Shown here: positions 1-7,115 of the stretch, piece after piece
How the letters are laid out: each line of letters opens with the position of its first letter
Position numbering within the stretch: the stretch's first letter is position 1
DNA from: CAZFDT01 sp964518335
GTDB lineage: Bacteria; Planctomycetota; Phycisphaerae; Phycisphaerales; Phycisphaeraceae
Reading direction: 5' to 3'
NCBI GenBank assembly: GCA_964518335.1
Contig: CAZFDT010000068.1
Coordinates: forward strand, 1 to 26,393
Length of the DNA: 26,393 nt
Position numbers and translations under genes: made by a program
The notes under the pieces: generated by a model
The model's input: only the letters and a program-made list of their open reading frames with translations
Told to the model about the DNA's origin: nothing
The model's database searches: none

Positions 1-8
1 GTGACGTC

Positions 9-572
9 TCAGGTGAGCCTGGTTTCGACGAGTTCGCAGATGCTGTGAAGCAGGAGCTGGTGGGCCTCCTGGATGCGGGCGGTCGTGCTGCTGTGGACGA
101 TCAGCTCGATGTCGGCGACGCCGGCGCACTGGCCGCCGTCGCGGCCCAGCAGGGCGACGGTGTGGGTCCCCGTGGCCCGGCCGGCCGCCAGCGCCCGAGC
201 GATGTTGGCGCTGCGGCCGCTGGTCGAGAAAGCGATGAGCGTGTCGCCGGGCCTGGCGAACGCGCCGACCTGTCGGGCAAAGATGTCGTCGAAGTCGTAG
301 TCGTTGCCGATGGCGGTTAGGTCGCCGCCGTGGCTGGCCAGGCAGATGGCGGGGTATGGCCTGCGGTCGCGGTCGAATCGGCAGACGAACTCCGTGGTGA
401 GATGGGCGGCCTCGGCGGCGCTGCCCCCGTTGCCGCACGTCAGGAGCTTGCCGCCCGACCGCAGCGATTGGGCCAGACGATCGGCGGCATCGGCGACCTG
501 CCGCTCGAACGCCGCCACCGTGGCCAGGACGCGCGTCGTCTCAGCGATGTTGCGGGCAAGAATCGAGGTCAT
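9..572 (-). CDS. gmhA: Phosphoheptose isomerase (sedoheptulose 7-phosphate isomerase)
   Basis: SIS-domain enzyme of 187 residues that converts sedoheptulose 7-phosphate to D-glycero-D-manno-heptose 7-phosphate, the first step of ADP-heptose synthesis in the cytoplasm. The phosphate-binding loop GNGGSAAEAAH (about 47-57), the second SIS serine cluster STSGRS (116-121), the acidic residue E61 and the C-terminal IQEAH (167-171, carrying the expected catalytic His) are all visible, and the length matches the family. The ATG at 572 was chosen because translation in this frame further upstream is a shadow of hldD and because ATGA at 572-569 overlaps the hldD stop, implying translational coupling. 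It is the last gene of the heptose operon, and every residue expected for activity is present. Confidence 0.93.
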   Translation of the reverse strand: MTSILARNIAETTRVLATVAAFERQVADAADRLAQSLRSGGKLLTCGNGGSAAEAAHLTTEFVCRFDRDRRPYPAICLASHGGDLTAIGNDYDFDDIFARQVGAFARPGDTLIAFSTSGRSANIARALAAGRATGTHTVALLGRDGGQCAGVADIELIVHSSTTARIQEAHQLLLHSICELVETRLT

Positions 573-1537
573 GCGTGGGCCTTCTCCAGGTGATCGACGT
601 AGTCCTTGACCGCGTCTTCGAGGGTGGTGAACGCGGCGACGTACCCGGCGGCGCGCAGCTTGGCGACGTGGGCCTGGGTGAAATACTGGTACTTGCCGCG
701 CAGGGACTCGGGCATGTCGATGAAGCGGATGTCGGGCATGAGGCCAAGTGCAGCGAACACCGCATGGGCCAGGTCGATCCACGTGCGCGCCTGCCCGGTG
801 CCGCAGTTGAACAGGCCGCCGCCGTGGCGGTGCGAGGCGAAGTGCAGCGTCACGTCGGCGGCGTCGCGGACGTAGATGAAGTCGCGCCGCTGCTGCCCGT
901 CGGCGTAGTCGGGGTGGTGCGACTTGAAGAGCGTCACCTGCCCGCTGTCCTTGATCTGGTGGTACGCCTTGTGCACGACGGAGCGCATGTCGCCCTTGTG
1001 GTCCTCGCATGGGCCGAAGACGTTGAAGTACTTGAGCCCGACGATGTGATCGAACAGCCCGCGGCGCAGGGCCCACAGGTCGAACAGGTGCTTGGAGTAG
1101 CCGTACATGTTGAGCGGGCGCAGAGTGGGAGTGACGCTGTCGTCGTCGCTGTAGCCGCGGCTGCCGTCGCCGTAGGTCGCGGCGCTGGAGGCATAGACGA
1201 ATCGCGCCCCCGCGTGCAGGGACCACTCGCAGAGCGAGCGCGTGTAGCGGTAGTTGTTGCGCAAGAGAAAGTCGGCGTCGCGCTCGGTCGTGGCGCTGCA
1301 GGCGCCCAGGTGGATCACGGTGTCCACGTCGCCGAGGCGGCCGTCGCCGGCGCGGGCCAGCAGATCGTCGGGGTCGATCAGGTCCTCGAAACGCAGCCCC
1401 ACGAGGTTGCGCCACTTGTCGTCGGTCCCGAGGCGATCGACCAGCAGCAGGCGGTCGTGGCCTCGCGCGTTGAGCGCTGCGGTGACATGGCGACCGATGA
1501 ACCCGGCGGCGCCGGTGACGACCGTGAGCTTACCCAT
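569..1537 (-). CDS. hldD: ADP-L-glycero-D-manno-heptose 6-epimerase
   Basis: Short-chain dehydrogenase-type epimerase of 322 residues that inverts C6 of ADP-D-glycero-heptose, the last step to ADP-L-glycero-heptose. The NAD(P)-binding motif GAAGFIG lies at residues 9-15, the catalytic serine region YASSAATYG around 115-123, and the YxxxK dyad is Y145/K149 in MYGYSKHLFD. Full length for the family. The start ATG at 1537 overlaps the end of the upstream nucleotidyltransferase by 8 bp, and its stop overlaps the gmhA start by 4 bp, so the three are almost certainly co-translated. Confidence 0.93.
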   Translation of the reverse strand: MGKLTVVTGAAGFIGRHVTAALNARGHDRLLLVDRLGTDDKWRNLVGLRFEDLIDPDDLLARAGDGRLGDVDTVIHLGACSATTERDADFLLRNNYRYTRSLCEWSLHAGARFVYASSAATYGDGSRGYSDDDSVTPTLRPLNMYGYSKHLFDLWALRRGLFDHIVGLKYFNVFGPCEDHKGDMRSVVHKAYHQIKDSGQVTLFKSHHPDYADGQQRRDFIYVRDAADVTLHFASHRHGGGLFNCGTGQARTWIDLAHAVFAALGLMPDIRFIDMPESLRGKYQYFTQAHVAKLRAAGYVAAFTTLEDAVKDYVDHLEKAHA

Positions 1538-2036
1538 GGCGACCGGCCTCCTTGCCGTACACCTGCACGATGCGGTCGATCGTGCTGGTCGTCGAGCGGC
1601 CTTCGACCAGGTCGGCCAGCACCACGCGCCCGCCGTGCGCCTCCACCACGTCGCGCCCGCTCACGTAATGGGCCCAGTCCTTGCCCTTGACCAGCACCTG
1701 CGGCAGGATCTGGGCGATCAGGTCGCGCGGCTCCTTCTCGTCGAAGATCACCACGTAATCCACCGCACGCAGCGACGCCAGCACGTACGCCCGGTCCGCC
1801 TGCGAGTTGATCGGGCGGCTGTCGCCCTTGTTGCACTTGACCGACGCATCGCTGTTGACGCCCACCACCAGCGCGTCGCCCTGGTTGCGGGCGAACGTCA
1901 GGTACGTCACGTGCCCGCGGTGCACGATGTCGAAGCACCCGTTGGTGAACACCAGCGTTCGGCCCGCCGCCACCAGGCGGTCGCGCTCCTGGCGCATCTG
2001 CTGGGGCGTGAGGATCTTCGGCTCGGGTACGCTCAT
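1530..2036 (-). CDS. rfaE2: D-glycero-beta-D-manno-heptose 1-phosphate adenylyltransferase
   Basis: Stand-alone cytidylyltransferase-fold enzyme of 168 residues that joins heptose 1-phosphate to AMP from ATP. It shows the N-terminal TNGCFDIVHRGH block with the HxGH nucleotide-binding motif (H39-H42), a VKGKDW segment and the C-terminal STTSTI motif, all typical of RfaE2. In enterobacteria this activity is fused to the kinase as HldE; here it is a separate gene 15 bp downstream of a kinase that is instead fused to a HAD domain. The ATG at 2036 gives the expected N-terminus. Confidence 0.92.
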   Translation of the reverse strand: MSVPEPKILTPQQMRQERDRLVAAGRTLVFTNGCFDIVHRGHVTYLTFARNQGDALVVGVNSDASVKCNKGDSRPINSQADRAYVLASLRAVDYVVIFDEKEPRDLIAQILPQVLVKGKDWAHYVSGRDVVEAHGGRVVLADLVEGRSTTSTIDRIVQVYGKEAGRHG

Positions 2037-2051
2037 GGTCTGCCTCCATCG

Positions 2052-3959
2052 TCACGCCAGGCGCAGGACGCGCAACAGCGCGTCGAGCTGGCTGAAATCG
2101 GGGACGATCAACTGCGCGCCGGCGCGGATCAGCCGCGCCCGCTTGGCCGGGTTCCACCCGAAGCGGCGCACCTCGTCGCTGGCTACGCCGATGCACGCCC
2201 CGCCGCGCTTGCGCGTCTCGCGCATCTCGACCGGCCCGTCGCCGAAAGTCGCCAGCTCGCCACCCGCCAGACCGTGCTCGCGCATGATCCGCTCCAGCAC
2301 CAGCTTCTTCGCCTCGACTTTCACGTCGCCGACGGCTCCGAAGATGCGGCCCGCGAACAGATGCGCGTAGCCCATCGCCTGCGCCTCGACGAGGACGTCG
2401 GACTCATCCGTCCCGCTGGCCAGGTACAGCCGCACGCCCCGCCCGTGCAGCGCCTCCAGCAGCGCCCTGGCATTTTTCACCTGAAAATCCAGCGATTCCA
2501 GCTCGCCGCGACTGAGCTTGACCGTGCGATCGTGCACCATCCGCAGCAGTTGCTCGTTGTAGATCCGCTTGTAGCCGTGCTCGTCGAGCACCTCGTCCGG
2601 CGGCACGCAGCCGAACTGGCGCACCAGCTTCACCAGCCCCTGCATCTGCACCAGCGTCTGGATGCCCGTCGTCTTGTCGATGAACTGCGCCACCGCTTCG
2701 CTCACCCGGGCGTACAGCGCCGCGTCGGCGGTGGCGAAGCGCGGCCCCAGCACCGCACGCACCATCATCGGGTGCATGATTCGCTCCCAACCTTCGCGCA
2801 GGACCGACAGCGTGCCGTCGTGGTCGAAGATCGCGTGCCCGATGCGCAGGTCGGCCGGCAGCGTGTCCACCACTTCGATGTCGGCGTCGTCGAGATACCG
2901 CGCCTGGCGCGGATCGTCGGCCAGCTCGGGCAGGTACACGTAGTCGGGCGTCGCGCCCACCGCGAGGATTTCCGCCGGCGTCGCCGTGCCCGTGGTCTGC
3001 ACCTTGCGCACCGTGATCGACGCCGCGACGTTCGCCAGCGCCGCCGCCGTCACGGGCGAGCACCCCGCGCCCAGCGCTGCCGCCAGCGCCGCCACCGCCG
3101 TATCGCCTGCGCCCACCGAGTCGGTCTGCTCCAGCACCTGGATGCCGGGGATCTGATGCGCCTGCTCGCCGTCGGCGACGACGATGCCGTGCTCCCCGCG
3201 GGTGAGAAACGCCGGGCGCCCGCTGCGCTGACTCAGCGCCCGCGCGTACGCGCAGGCCTGCGCCGCCGTCACGTCGGCCGCACTGTCGCCGGCGATATCC
3301 ATCACGCGACGCGCCTCCCGCGCGTTCATCTTCAGCACCGCGCGCTCGAAGCGGTCGGCGTAGTCCCGCGAATCGACCACGAACCGCGTCCGCCCATGCG
3401 CCGCGATGATCCGGTTGATGTCGCCCACAACTTGCGGCGTACACACGCCCTGCACGAGCTGCTGGTTGACGATCACCACATCGACCTGCGCCGCCGTGGC
3501 CGCCAGCGCGTCGATCAGCGCATGGCGTGCGTCGTCGCCGAGCACGTTGAACACGCCGAAATCAAGGCGGTGGTCCTCGACGCCGTCGTGGTAGGGCTTG
3601 GCGTACACCGGGGTCTGCCAGTCGGCGTCGGCGTCGAGCATGCCGCCGACGTCGGCGCCGCGCCGGGTCAACATGCGACGCAACTGCTCGCCGAAGAGAT
3701 CGCGTCCGACCATGCCCACGGCCCGCACGTGACGCACGCCCAGGTCCAGCAGGTTGACCGCCACGTTGCCCGCGCCGCCCAGCCCGTACCGCTGCGCCCG
3801 CACGCACCGGATCGCCAGCCCCGTCTCCACCGACGCCGGGTGCGCCTCGGGGTCGATCTCCCAGTACGCATCGACGCAGAAGTCGCCGAACACCGCCACG
3901 CGCACGGCGGCGACGGCGTCGAGTGCGGCGCGGAAATCGGCTTGGAGGGCGGCGTCCAT
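2052..3959 (-). CDS. Heptose 7-phosphate kinase (PfkB family) fused to a HAD-family hydrolase
   Basis: A 635-residue two-domain protein. Residues 1 to about 335 are a PfkB/ribokinase-fold kinase of the RfaE1 type: GGAGNVAVNL at 61-70 and the DSVGAGDT loop with catalytic D286. Residues about 370-635 are a HAD hydrolase: motif I FDHDGTL (nucleophile D379, D381), motif II serine S515 in YLASGTD, motif III lysine probably K551, and motif IV FGDGPVE (D574, E578). An insert of roughly 130 residues between motifs I and II indicates a cap domain, unlike capless GmhB, and I see no GmhB-like cysteine cluster. As first gene of a heptose operon without gmhB, the HAD part could remove the 7-phosphate after the kinase acts; that assignment is inference. 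The upstream Shine-Dalgarno is weak. Confidence 0.88.
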   Translation of the reverse strand: MDAALQADFRAALDAVAAVRVAVFGDFCVDAYWEIDPEAHPASVETGLAIRCVRAQRYGLGGAGNVAVNLLDLGVRHVRAVGMVGRDLFGEQLRRMLTRRGADVGGMLDADADWQTPVYAKPYHDGVEDHRLDFGVFNVLGDDARHALIDALAATAAQVDVVIVNQQLVQGVCTPQVVGDINRIIAAHGRTRFVVDSRDYADRFERAVLKMNAREARRVMDIAGDSAADVTAAQACAYARALSQRSGRPAFLTRGEHGIVVADGEQAHQIPGIQVLEQTDSVGAGDTAVAALAAALGAGCSPVTAAALANVAASITVRKVQTTGTATPAEILAVGATPDYVYLPELADDPRQARYLDDADIEVVDTLPADLRIGHAIFDHDGTLSVLREGWERIMHPMMVRAVLGPRFATADAALYARVSEAVAQFIDKTTGIQTLVQMQGLVKLVRQFGCVPPDEVLDEHGYKRIYNEQLLRMVHDRTVKLSRGELESLDFQVKNARALLEALHGRGVRLYLASGTDESDVLVEAQAMGYAHLFAGRIFGAVGDVKVEAKKLVLERIMREHGLAGGELATFGDGPVEMRETRKRGGACIGVASDEVRRFGWNPAKRARLIRAGAQLIVPDFSQLDALLRVLRLA

Positions 3960-3992
3960 CTGTCATCACAACTTAATGGCGTGGATCGCCCG

Positions 3993-4014
3993 AATATACC
4001 TGCATTGACCTGCA
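3993..4014 (-). promoter_or_regulatory. Candidate heptose-operon promoter element with a 10-bp-spaced direct repeat
   Basis: Reading toward the operon, TATATT (3998-3993) is a plausible -10 box 34 bp before the kinase ATG. Immediately upstream, the heptamer ACCTGCA (plus-strand sense) occurs twice, at 3998-4004 and 4008-4014, separated by TTG, so the copies are exactly one helical turn apart. No good -35 box is found at 16-18 bp, which suits an activator-dependent promoter. Seen in sequence; function inferred. Confidence 0.3.
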
Positions 4015-4029
4015 CAAGGCGGACGCGGC

Positions 4030-4057
4030 TTGAAAATCGGTCATATAGTTGTAATAT
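4030..4057 (+). promoter_or_regulatory. Sigma70-like promoter of the GntR/LacI regulator
   Basis: TTGAAA at 4030-4035 and TAATAT at 4052-4057 are separated by 16 bp. The expected transcription start falls at about 4064-4065, which is the GTG start codon, so the message would be leaderless. An imperfect inverted repeat TCATAT/ATATCA overlaps the spacer and -10 (4041-4059) and could be an autoregulatory operator. Confidence 0.5.
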
Positions 4058-4064
4058 CATCTTT

Positions 4065-5288
4065 GTGACGCCGCCCCTGCCCCGGCATCGGGTCATTTTC
4101 GACGCGCTGCGGCAACAGATCGCCGCGGGGCGGTTCGACGCCGCCCGTCGCCTGCCCAGCGAGATGGAGTTGGCGCGGCGGTATGGCGTGTCGCGGCCGA
4201 CCGCCGCCCGCGCCCTGCGCGACCTGCAGGCCCAGGGCGTCGTCGAGCGGCGCGTCGGGTCGGGCACGTACGTCCGCGCGGCGGGGACCACTGCAACGGA
4301 TCGCCCGCGCCTGGGCCTCTACGCGCCGGGTCTGGGCCACACCGAGATCCTCGAGCCGCTGTGCCATGAGATCGTGCGCCAGGGCCTCGCCTGCGGGGTG
4401 GCGTTGCAGTGGCCTAACGACGAGTCGCCGCACGTCACCGCCCGCCAGGCCGAGGACGCCTGCCGCCGCTTCATCGACCGGGGCGTCGCCGGCGTCTTCT
4501 TCGCGGCGCTGGAGCACGTGCCCCAGCGCGAGCTGGTCAACCGCCGCATCGTCGAGGTCTTCGACGCCGCCGGCGTCGCCGTCGTCCTCCTCGACCGCGA
4601 CGTGCTCGAGTTCCCCGCGCGCAGCCGGTTCGATTTGGTCAGCATCGACCACTATCAGGCGGCCTTCGTGCTGGCCGACCACCTGCTGGACCTGGGGCGG
4701 CGCCGGTTCCGGTTCGTCGCCCGTCCGGGCTATCCCGCGACGACCGATCTGCGCATGGCCGGCTGCCGCGAGGCGATCGCCCGGCGGGGTGTGGCGCTGG
4801 CGCCCGACTGGGCGCGCTTCGGCGACCCCACCGACGCCGCGTTCGTCCGCGGCGCCCTGTCGCCCCTGCCCGACGCCATCGTCTGCACCAACGACCTGAC
4901 CGCCGCGCTGCTCATCCAGACGCTCTCGCGGCTCGATGGGCAACTGCAGCACGACATCAGCATCGTCGGGTTCGACGACGTGAAGTACGCCACGCTCCTG
5001 TCGGTCCCCCTCACGACGATCCGCCAGCCCTGCGCCGACCTGGCCCGCGTCGCCCTCGACGCCATGCTCGCCCGCCTCCAGGACCCCACGCTCCCCGCGC
5101 GTCAGATCCTGCTCAAGGGCGACCTGATCGTCAGAAGCTCGTCGCGCCCCGGTCGCCGCGGCGCCGTCGCGGCAGCGGGCTCAGGGCGCCCAGCAGCAGC
5201 AGCAGGGCGGTCGCGGGCTCGGGAATCGCGTCAAACGTCAGGCCGCCGATCCCCACCGCCCCGGTGCCCGAGCCCGAGCGGCGCGTGA
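4065..5288 (+). CDS. GntR-headed transcriptional regulator with LacI-type sugar-sensor domain
   Basis: Cytoplasmic regulator of 407 residues. Residues 7-72 are a GntR winged helix (ALRQQIAAGRF, LPSEMELARRYGVSR, VVERRVGSGTYV). Residues about 80-362 resemble the periplasmic-binding-protein-like sensor of LacI regulators (VAGVFFAALE, AIVCTNDLTA, ISIVGFDDV, PLTTIRQP). This architecture is found in AraR-like sugar regulators. The GTG at 4065 is chosen because it directly precedes the first helix and lies at the predicted transcription start. Residues 363-407 are a basic, Ala/Gly/Arg/Pro-rich tail without family resemblance, encoded antisense to the PEP-CTERM tail of the convergent gene, probably a read-through extension after loss of an earlier stop. 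Ligand and targets are unknown; a sugar is likely. Confidence 0.87.
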   Translation: MTPPLPRHRVIFDALRQQIAAGRFDAARRLPSEMELARRYGVSRPTAARALRDLQAQGVVERRVGSGTYVRAAGTTATDRPRLGLYAPGLGHTEILEPLCHEIVRQGLACGVALQWPNDESPHVTARQAEDACRRFIDRGVAGVFFAALEHVPQRELVNRRIVEVFDAAGVAVVLLDRDVLEFPARSRFDLVSIDHYQAAFVLADHLLDLGRRRFRFVARPGYPATTDLRMAGCREAIARRGVALAPDWARFGDPTDAAFVRGALSPLPDAIVCTNDLTAALLIQTLSRLDGQLQHDISIVGFDDVKYATLLSVPLTTIRQPCADLARVALDAMLARLQDPTLPARQILLKGDLIVRSSSRPGRRGAVAAAGSGRPAAAAGRSRARESRQTSGRRSPPPRCPSPSGA

Positions 5289-5970
5289 TGATCGAGAACG
5301 TGTCGCCCGCGACGACGTTGTCGAGGTCGAAGAAGTAGTAGTTGTTGACCTGGGTGGCCTGGGCTTTATTGACCAGTCCGCTGTCACCGCTGGCTCCCGT
5401 GACGCGGAGGCCAAAGGGGCTGCCGTCCACGGGCGCGATATTGTCCACGAAGATGCCCAGGCGGAAGGTGGTGTTGGCGGGCGTGCCGGCGGCGAACGTC
5501 ACGTTGAAGAGGCCGATCTCGCTGCCGGCGGAAACACCGGTCGTGTAGGCGATGCCGGACCACAGCGGCGCGCCGGCTGGATTGGCGGGGTCGTCGATCG
5601 TCGTGTAGTTGCCGCTGAAGGAAAGCGTCGCACCCGTGGCGGCAACGGAAAGGTAGCTGGGCAGCGACTGGTTCACGTTCGCCAACGGTGAGCCCTGTCC
5701 GGTGCCGGCGGCGGCAAACGCGTGCGGATTGAACAGCACGTAGCCCAGCGAGCCGTAGATGTCATCGCCGTCGATGTCGAGCGTCTTCGTGACCGACGCG
5801 GTGCGCCATCCCGCGGCACTGCCGGGCGACCCGTCGGCATTGGGCGCACCGACGTTGAGTTGAGCCCCCACTGAGGTGACCGTCGCGGCGTCTGCGGTCG
5901 CCGCTCCATAGACCGTCGCGCACGTCAGCAACACCCTCAGCACGTCCACATGGAGATCGTTGCGTCGCAC
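5131..5970 (-). CDS. PEP-CTERM exported protein
   Basis: Predicted secreted protein of 279 residues with an N-terminal signal peptide (hydrophobic stretch followed by ATADA, cleavage near residue 28) and a C-terminal PEP-CTERM tail: IPEPATALLLLLGALSPLP, then RRRRGDR. Such tails are processed by exosortases, which are not in this window. The body is rich in Gly, Thr and Asn, consistent with a beta-sandwich, and matches no enzyme I recognise. The GTG at 5970 is supported by GGGAGGG about 5 bp upstream. Its last 158 bp overlap the convergent regulator. It is divergent from a LuxR-type gene, with a palindrome between them that may control it. Confidence 0.82.
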   Translation of the reverse strand: MRRNDLHVDVLRVLLTCATVYGAATADAATVTSVGAQLNVGAPNADGSPGSAAGWRTASVTKTLDIDGDDIYGSLGYVLFNPHAFAAAGTGQGSPLANVNQSLPSYLSVAATGATLSFSGNYTTIDDPANPAGAPLWSGIAYTTGVSAGSEIGLFNVTFAAGTPANTTFRLGIFVDNIAPVDGSPFGLRVTGASGDSGLVNKAQATQVNNYYFFDLDNVVAGDTFSIITRRSGSGTGAVGIGGLTFDAIPEPATALLLLLGALSPLPRRRRGDRGATSF

Positions 5971-6042
5971 AGTTCCCTCCCAATGCCTGGTGGCATGCCG
6001 GAGATGATTCGCTCGAAGCCCCTTTACTGGGCACGAGCACCG

Positions 6043-6089
6043 ATTATGATGGAACGCGTTAGCCGGGAGAATCCCCCGATTGGGGGATT
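6043..6089 (-). promoter_or_regulatory. Candidate promoter and 20-bp palindromic operator between a PEP-CTERM gene and a luxR-type gene
   Basis: AATCCCCC at 6070-6077 and GGGGGATT at 6082-6089 form a perfect 8-bp inverted repeat around GATT. Reading on the minus strand, CATAAT (6048-6043) is a -10 candidate with no recognisable -35 (TTCTCC). If transcription starts near 6036, the palindrome is centred about 43 bp upstream, the geometry of class II activation by LuxR-family proteins. A second inverted repeat, TCAGCC/GGCTGA, follows at 6091-6110. Function is inferred. Confidence 0.4.
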
Positions 6090-6200
6090 TTCAGCCATTT
6101 CGTCGGCTGAGGGGTCGAACTGCATTGGGGTTATTCCTTAGTGACGCGCCGTGTCGGCGCGGGCGGTGCGTGCTGGTATGTCGGGCGGGAGGTGGTGGTG

Positions 6201-7013
6201 ATGAGTGCGTCGGAAGGCTTGGCGGAGCATGACGTGCGGGCCATGGTGGGCCTGCTGGCCGACATCGCCGTACTCGACGGCCCGCTGGCGGCCAAGAAGC
6301 ACGCGCTGATGCTCGGTCTGCAGAAGCTCATCGACGCCGACGGCTGGCTCTGGTCGCTCACTCGCGTGGACGTCGCCACCCGCACCCCCATCTGCGTCGG
6401 CCTCATGCACCACGGCCTCACCGAGCAGCAACTCACCGGTTGGCTCGAAGCCAGCCAGACCTCCTGCCCGCCGCCCGAGGACGCCCCGCTGTTCGAGCTG
6501 TTCAAGACCGGCCGCCACTTCACGCGCACCCGTCAGCAGCTCGTGTCCGATCAGCAGTGGTACACCCACCCCGCCGTCACCCGGCATCGCCTGCAGACCG
6601 GCATCGACCACTTCGTCTATTCGGTGTACCCCCTCGACGAACCGGACATCTGCAGCGCCATCGGACTGTTCCGCCACTGCGGTCGGCCGCCCTTCACCGC
6701 CCGCGACGCCCGCGTCGCCCACATCGTCCTCAGCGAGGTCCAGTGGCTCCACTACGCACAACTCCCCGGCGATCGCGGCCGCCGTGTCCCCGAGCTCAGT
6801 CCGCGCCAGCGCGTCGTCCTCATCATGCTCGTCGAGGCCCACGACAAGGACGAGATCGCCCGGCTCCTCCACATCAGCCCCCACACCGTCAAGGACCACA
6901 TCAAAGCCATCTACGACCACTTCGGCGTCTGCTCGCAGCTCGAACTCATCCGCCGCTTCCGCTTCGGCGACAACACGCCGCCCCCGCCCGTCCCCGCCCT
7001 GGCCACGCCCTGA
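6201..7013 (+). CDS. LuxR-family (GerE-type HTH) transcriptional regulator
   Basis: Regulator of 270 residues. The C-terminal part (about 200-258) is a clear LuxR/GerE helix-turn-helix: LSPRQRVVLIMLVEAHDKD, EIARLLHISPHTVKDHIKAI, YDHFGV. The N-terminal 190 residues form a sensor-like domain possibly related to GAF, with the segment IGLFRHCGRPPFTARDARVA before the HTH; no phosphoreceiver domain is visible. The ATG at 6201 is preferred because GGGAGG lies 8 bp upstream; an in-frame GTG at 6141 would add 20 residues but has no ribosome binding site. It is monocistronic, with a terminator at 7034-7076, and divergent from a PEP-CTERM gene that it may activate. Signal unknown. Confidence 0.85.
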   Translation: MSASEGLAEHDVRAMVGLLADIAVLDGPLAAKKHALMLGLQKLIDADGWLWSLTRVDVATRTPICVGLMHHGLTEQQLTGWLEASQTSCPPPEDAPLFELFKTGRHFTRTRQQLVSDQQWYTHPAVTRHRLQTGIDHFVYSVYPLDEPDICSAIGLFRHCGRPPFTARDARVAHIVLSEVQWLHYAQLPGDRGRRVPELSPRQRVVLIMLVEAHDKDEIARLLHISPHTVKDHIKAIYDHFGVCSQLELIRRFRFGDNTPPPPVPALATP

Positions 7014-7033
7014 CAGCCGCTTCACGGGTGCGA

Positions 7034-7076
7034 TCCCGCCTGCCGGGCCTTAAAAAGGGGCTGCGGGAGCATTTTT
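7034..7076 (+). terminator. Rho-independent terminator of the luxR-type gene
   Basis: TCCCGC (7034-7039) pairs with GCGGGA (7063-7068); inside is a second small stem CCTT-AAA-AAGG. A run of five T follows at 7072-7076. It lies 20 bp past the stop codon and directly upstream of the next promoter. Confidence 0.6.
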
Positions 7077-7079
7077 GTG

Positions 7080-7108
7080 TTGACATCACGAAACAGGTGC
7101 GTTAATAT
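7080..7108 (+). promoter_or_regulatory. Near-consensus sigma70 promoter of the lacI-type gene
   Basis: Perfect TTGACA at 7080-7085, a 17-bp spacer and TAATAT at 7103-7108. The predicted start of transcription (about 7115) coincides with the ATG at 7116, leaving essentially no 5' leader. Confidence 0.72.
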
Positions 7109-7114
7109 TACGCA
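7098..7114 (+). promoter_or_regulatory. Candidate LacI-type operator overlapping the -10 box
   Basis: TGCGTTAATATTACGCA: the outer arms TGCGT/ACGCA are perfectly complementary and the core TAATATTA is itself a palindrome, offset by one base. It covers the -10 element of the regulator's own promoter, so autorepression by occlusion is the simple reading. Not tested experimentally here. Confidence 0.55.
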
Positions 7115-7115
7115 A

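Noticed and set aside
1254..4064. Very long plus-strand open frame (about 900 codons) opposite the heptose operon
   Set aside because: It is antisense to four genes with intact catalytic motifs, is composed of His/Arg/Gln/Val-rich text without domains, and exists because of high GC third positions. Only its distal part from 4065 is a real gene.
7077..7115. GTG at 7077 as start of the LacI-type regulator
   Set aside because: It lies upstream of the -35 box of the near-consensus promoter, so it would not be on the main transcript, and the added residues do not resemble LacI N-termini.
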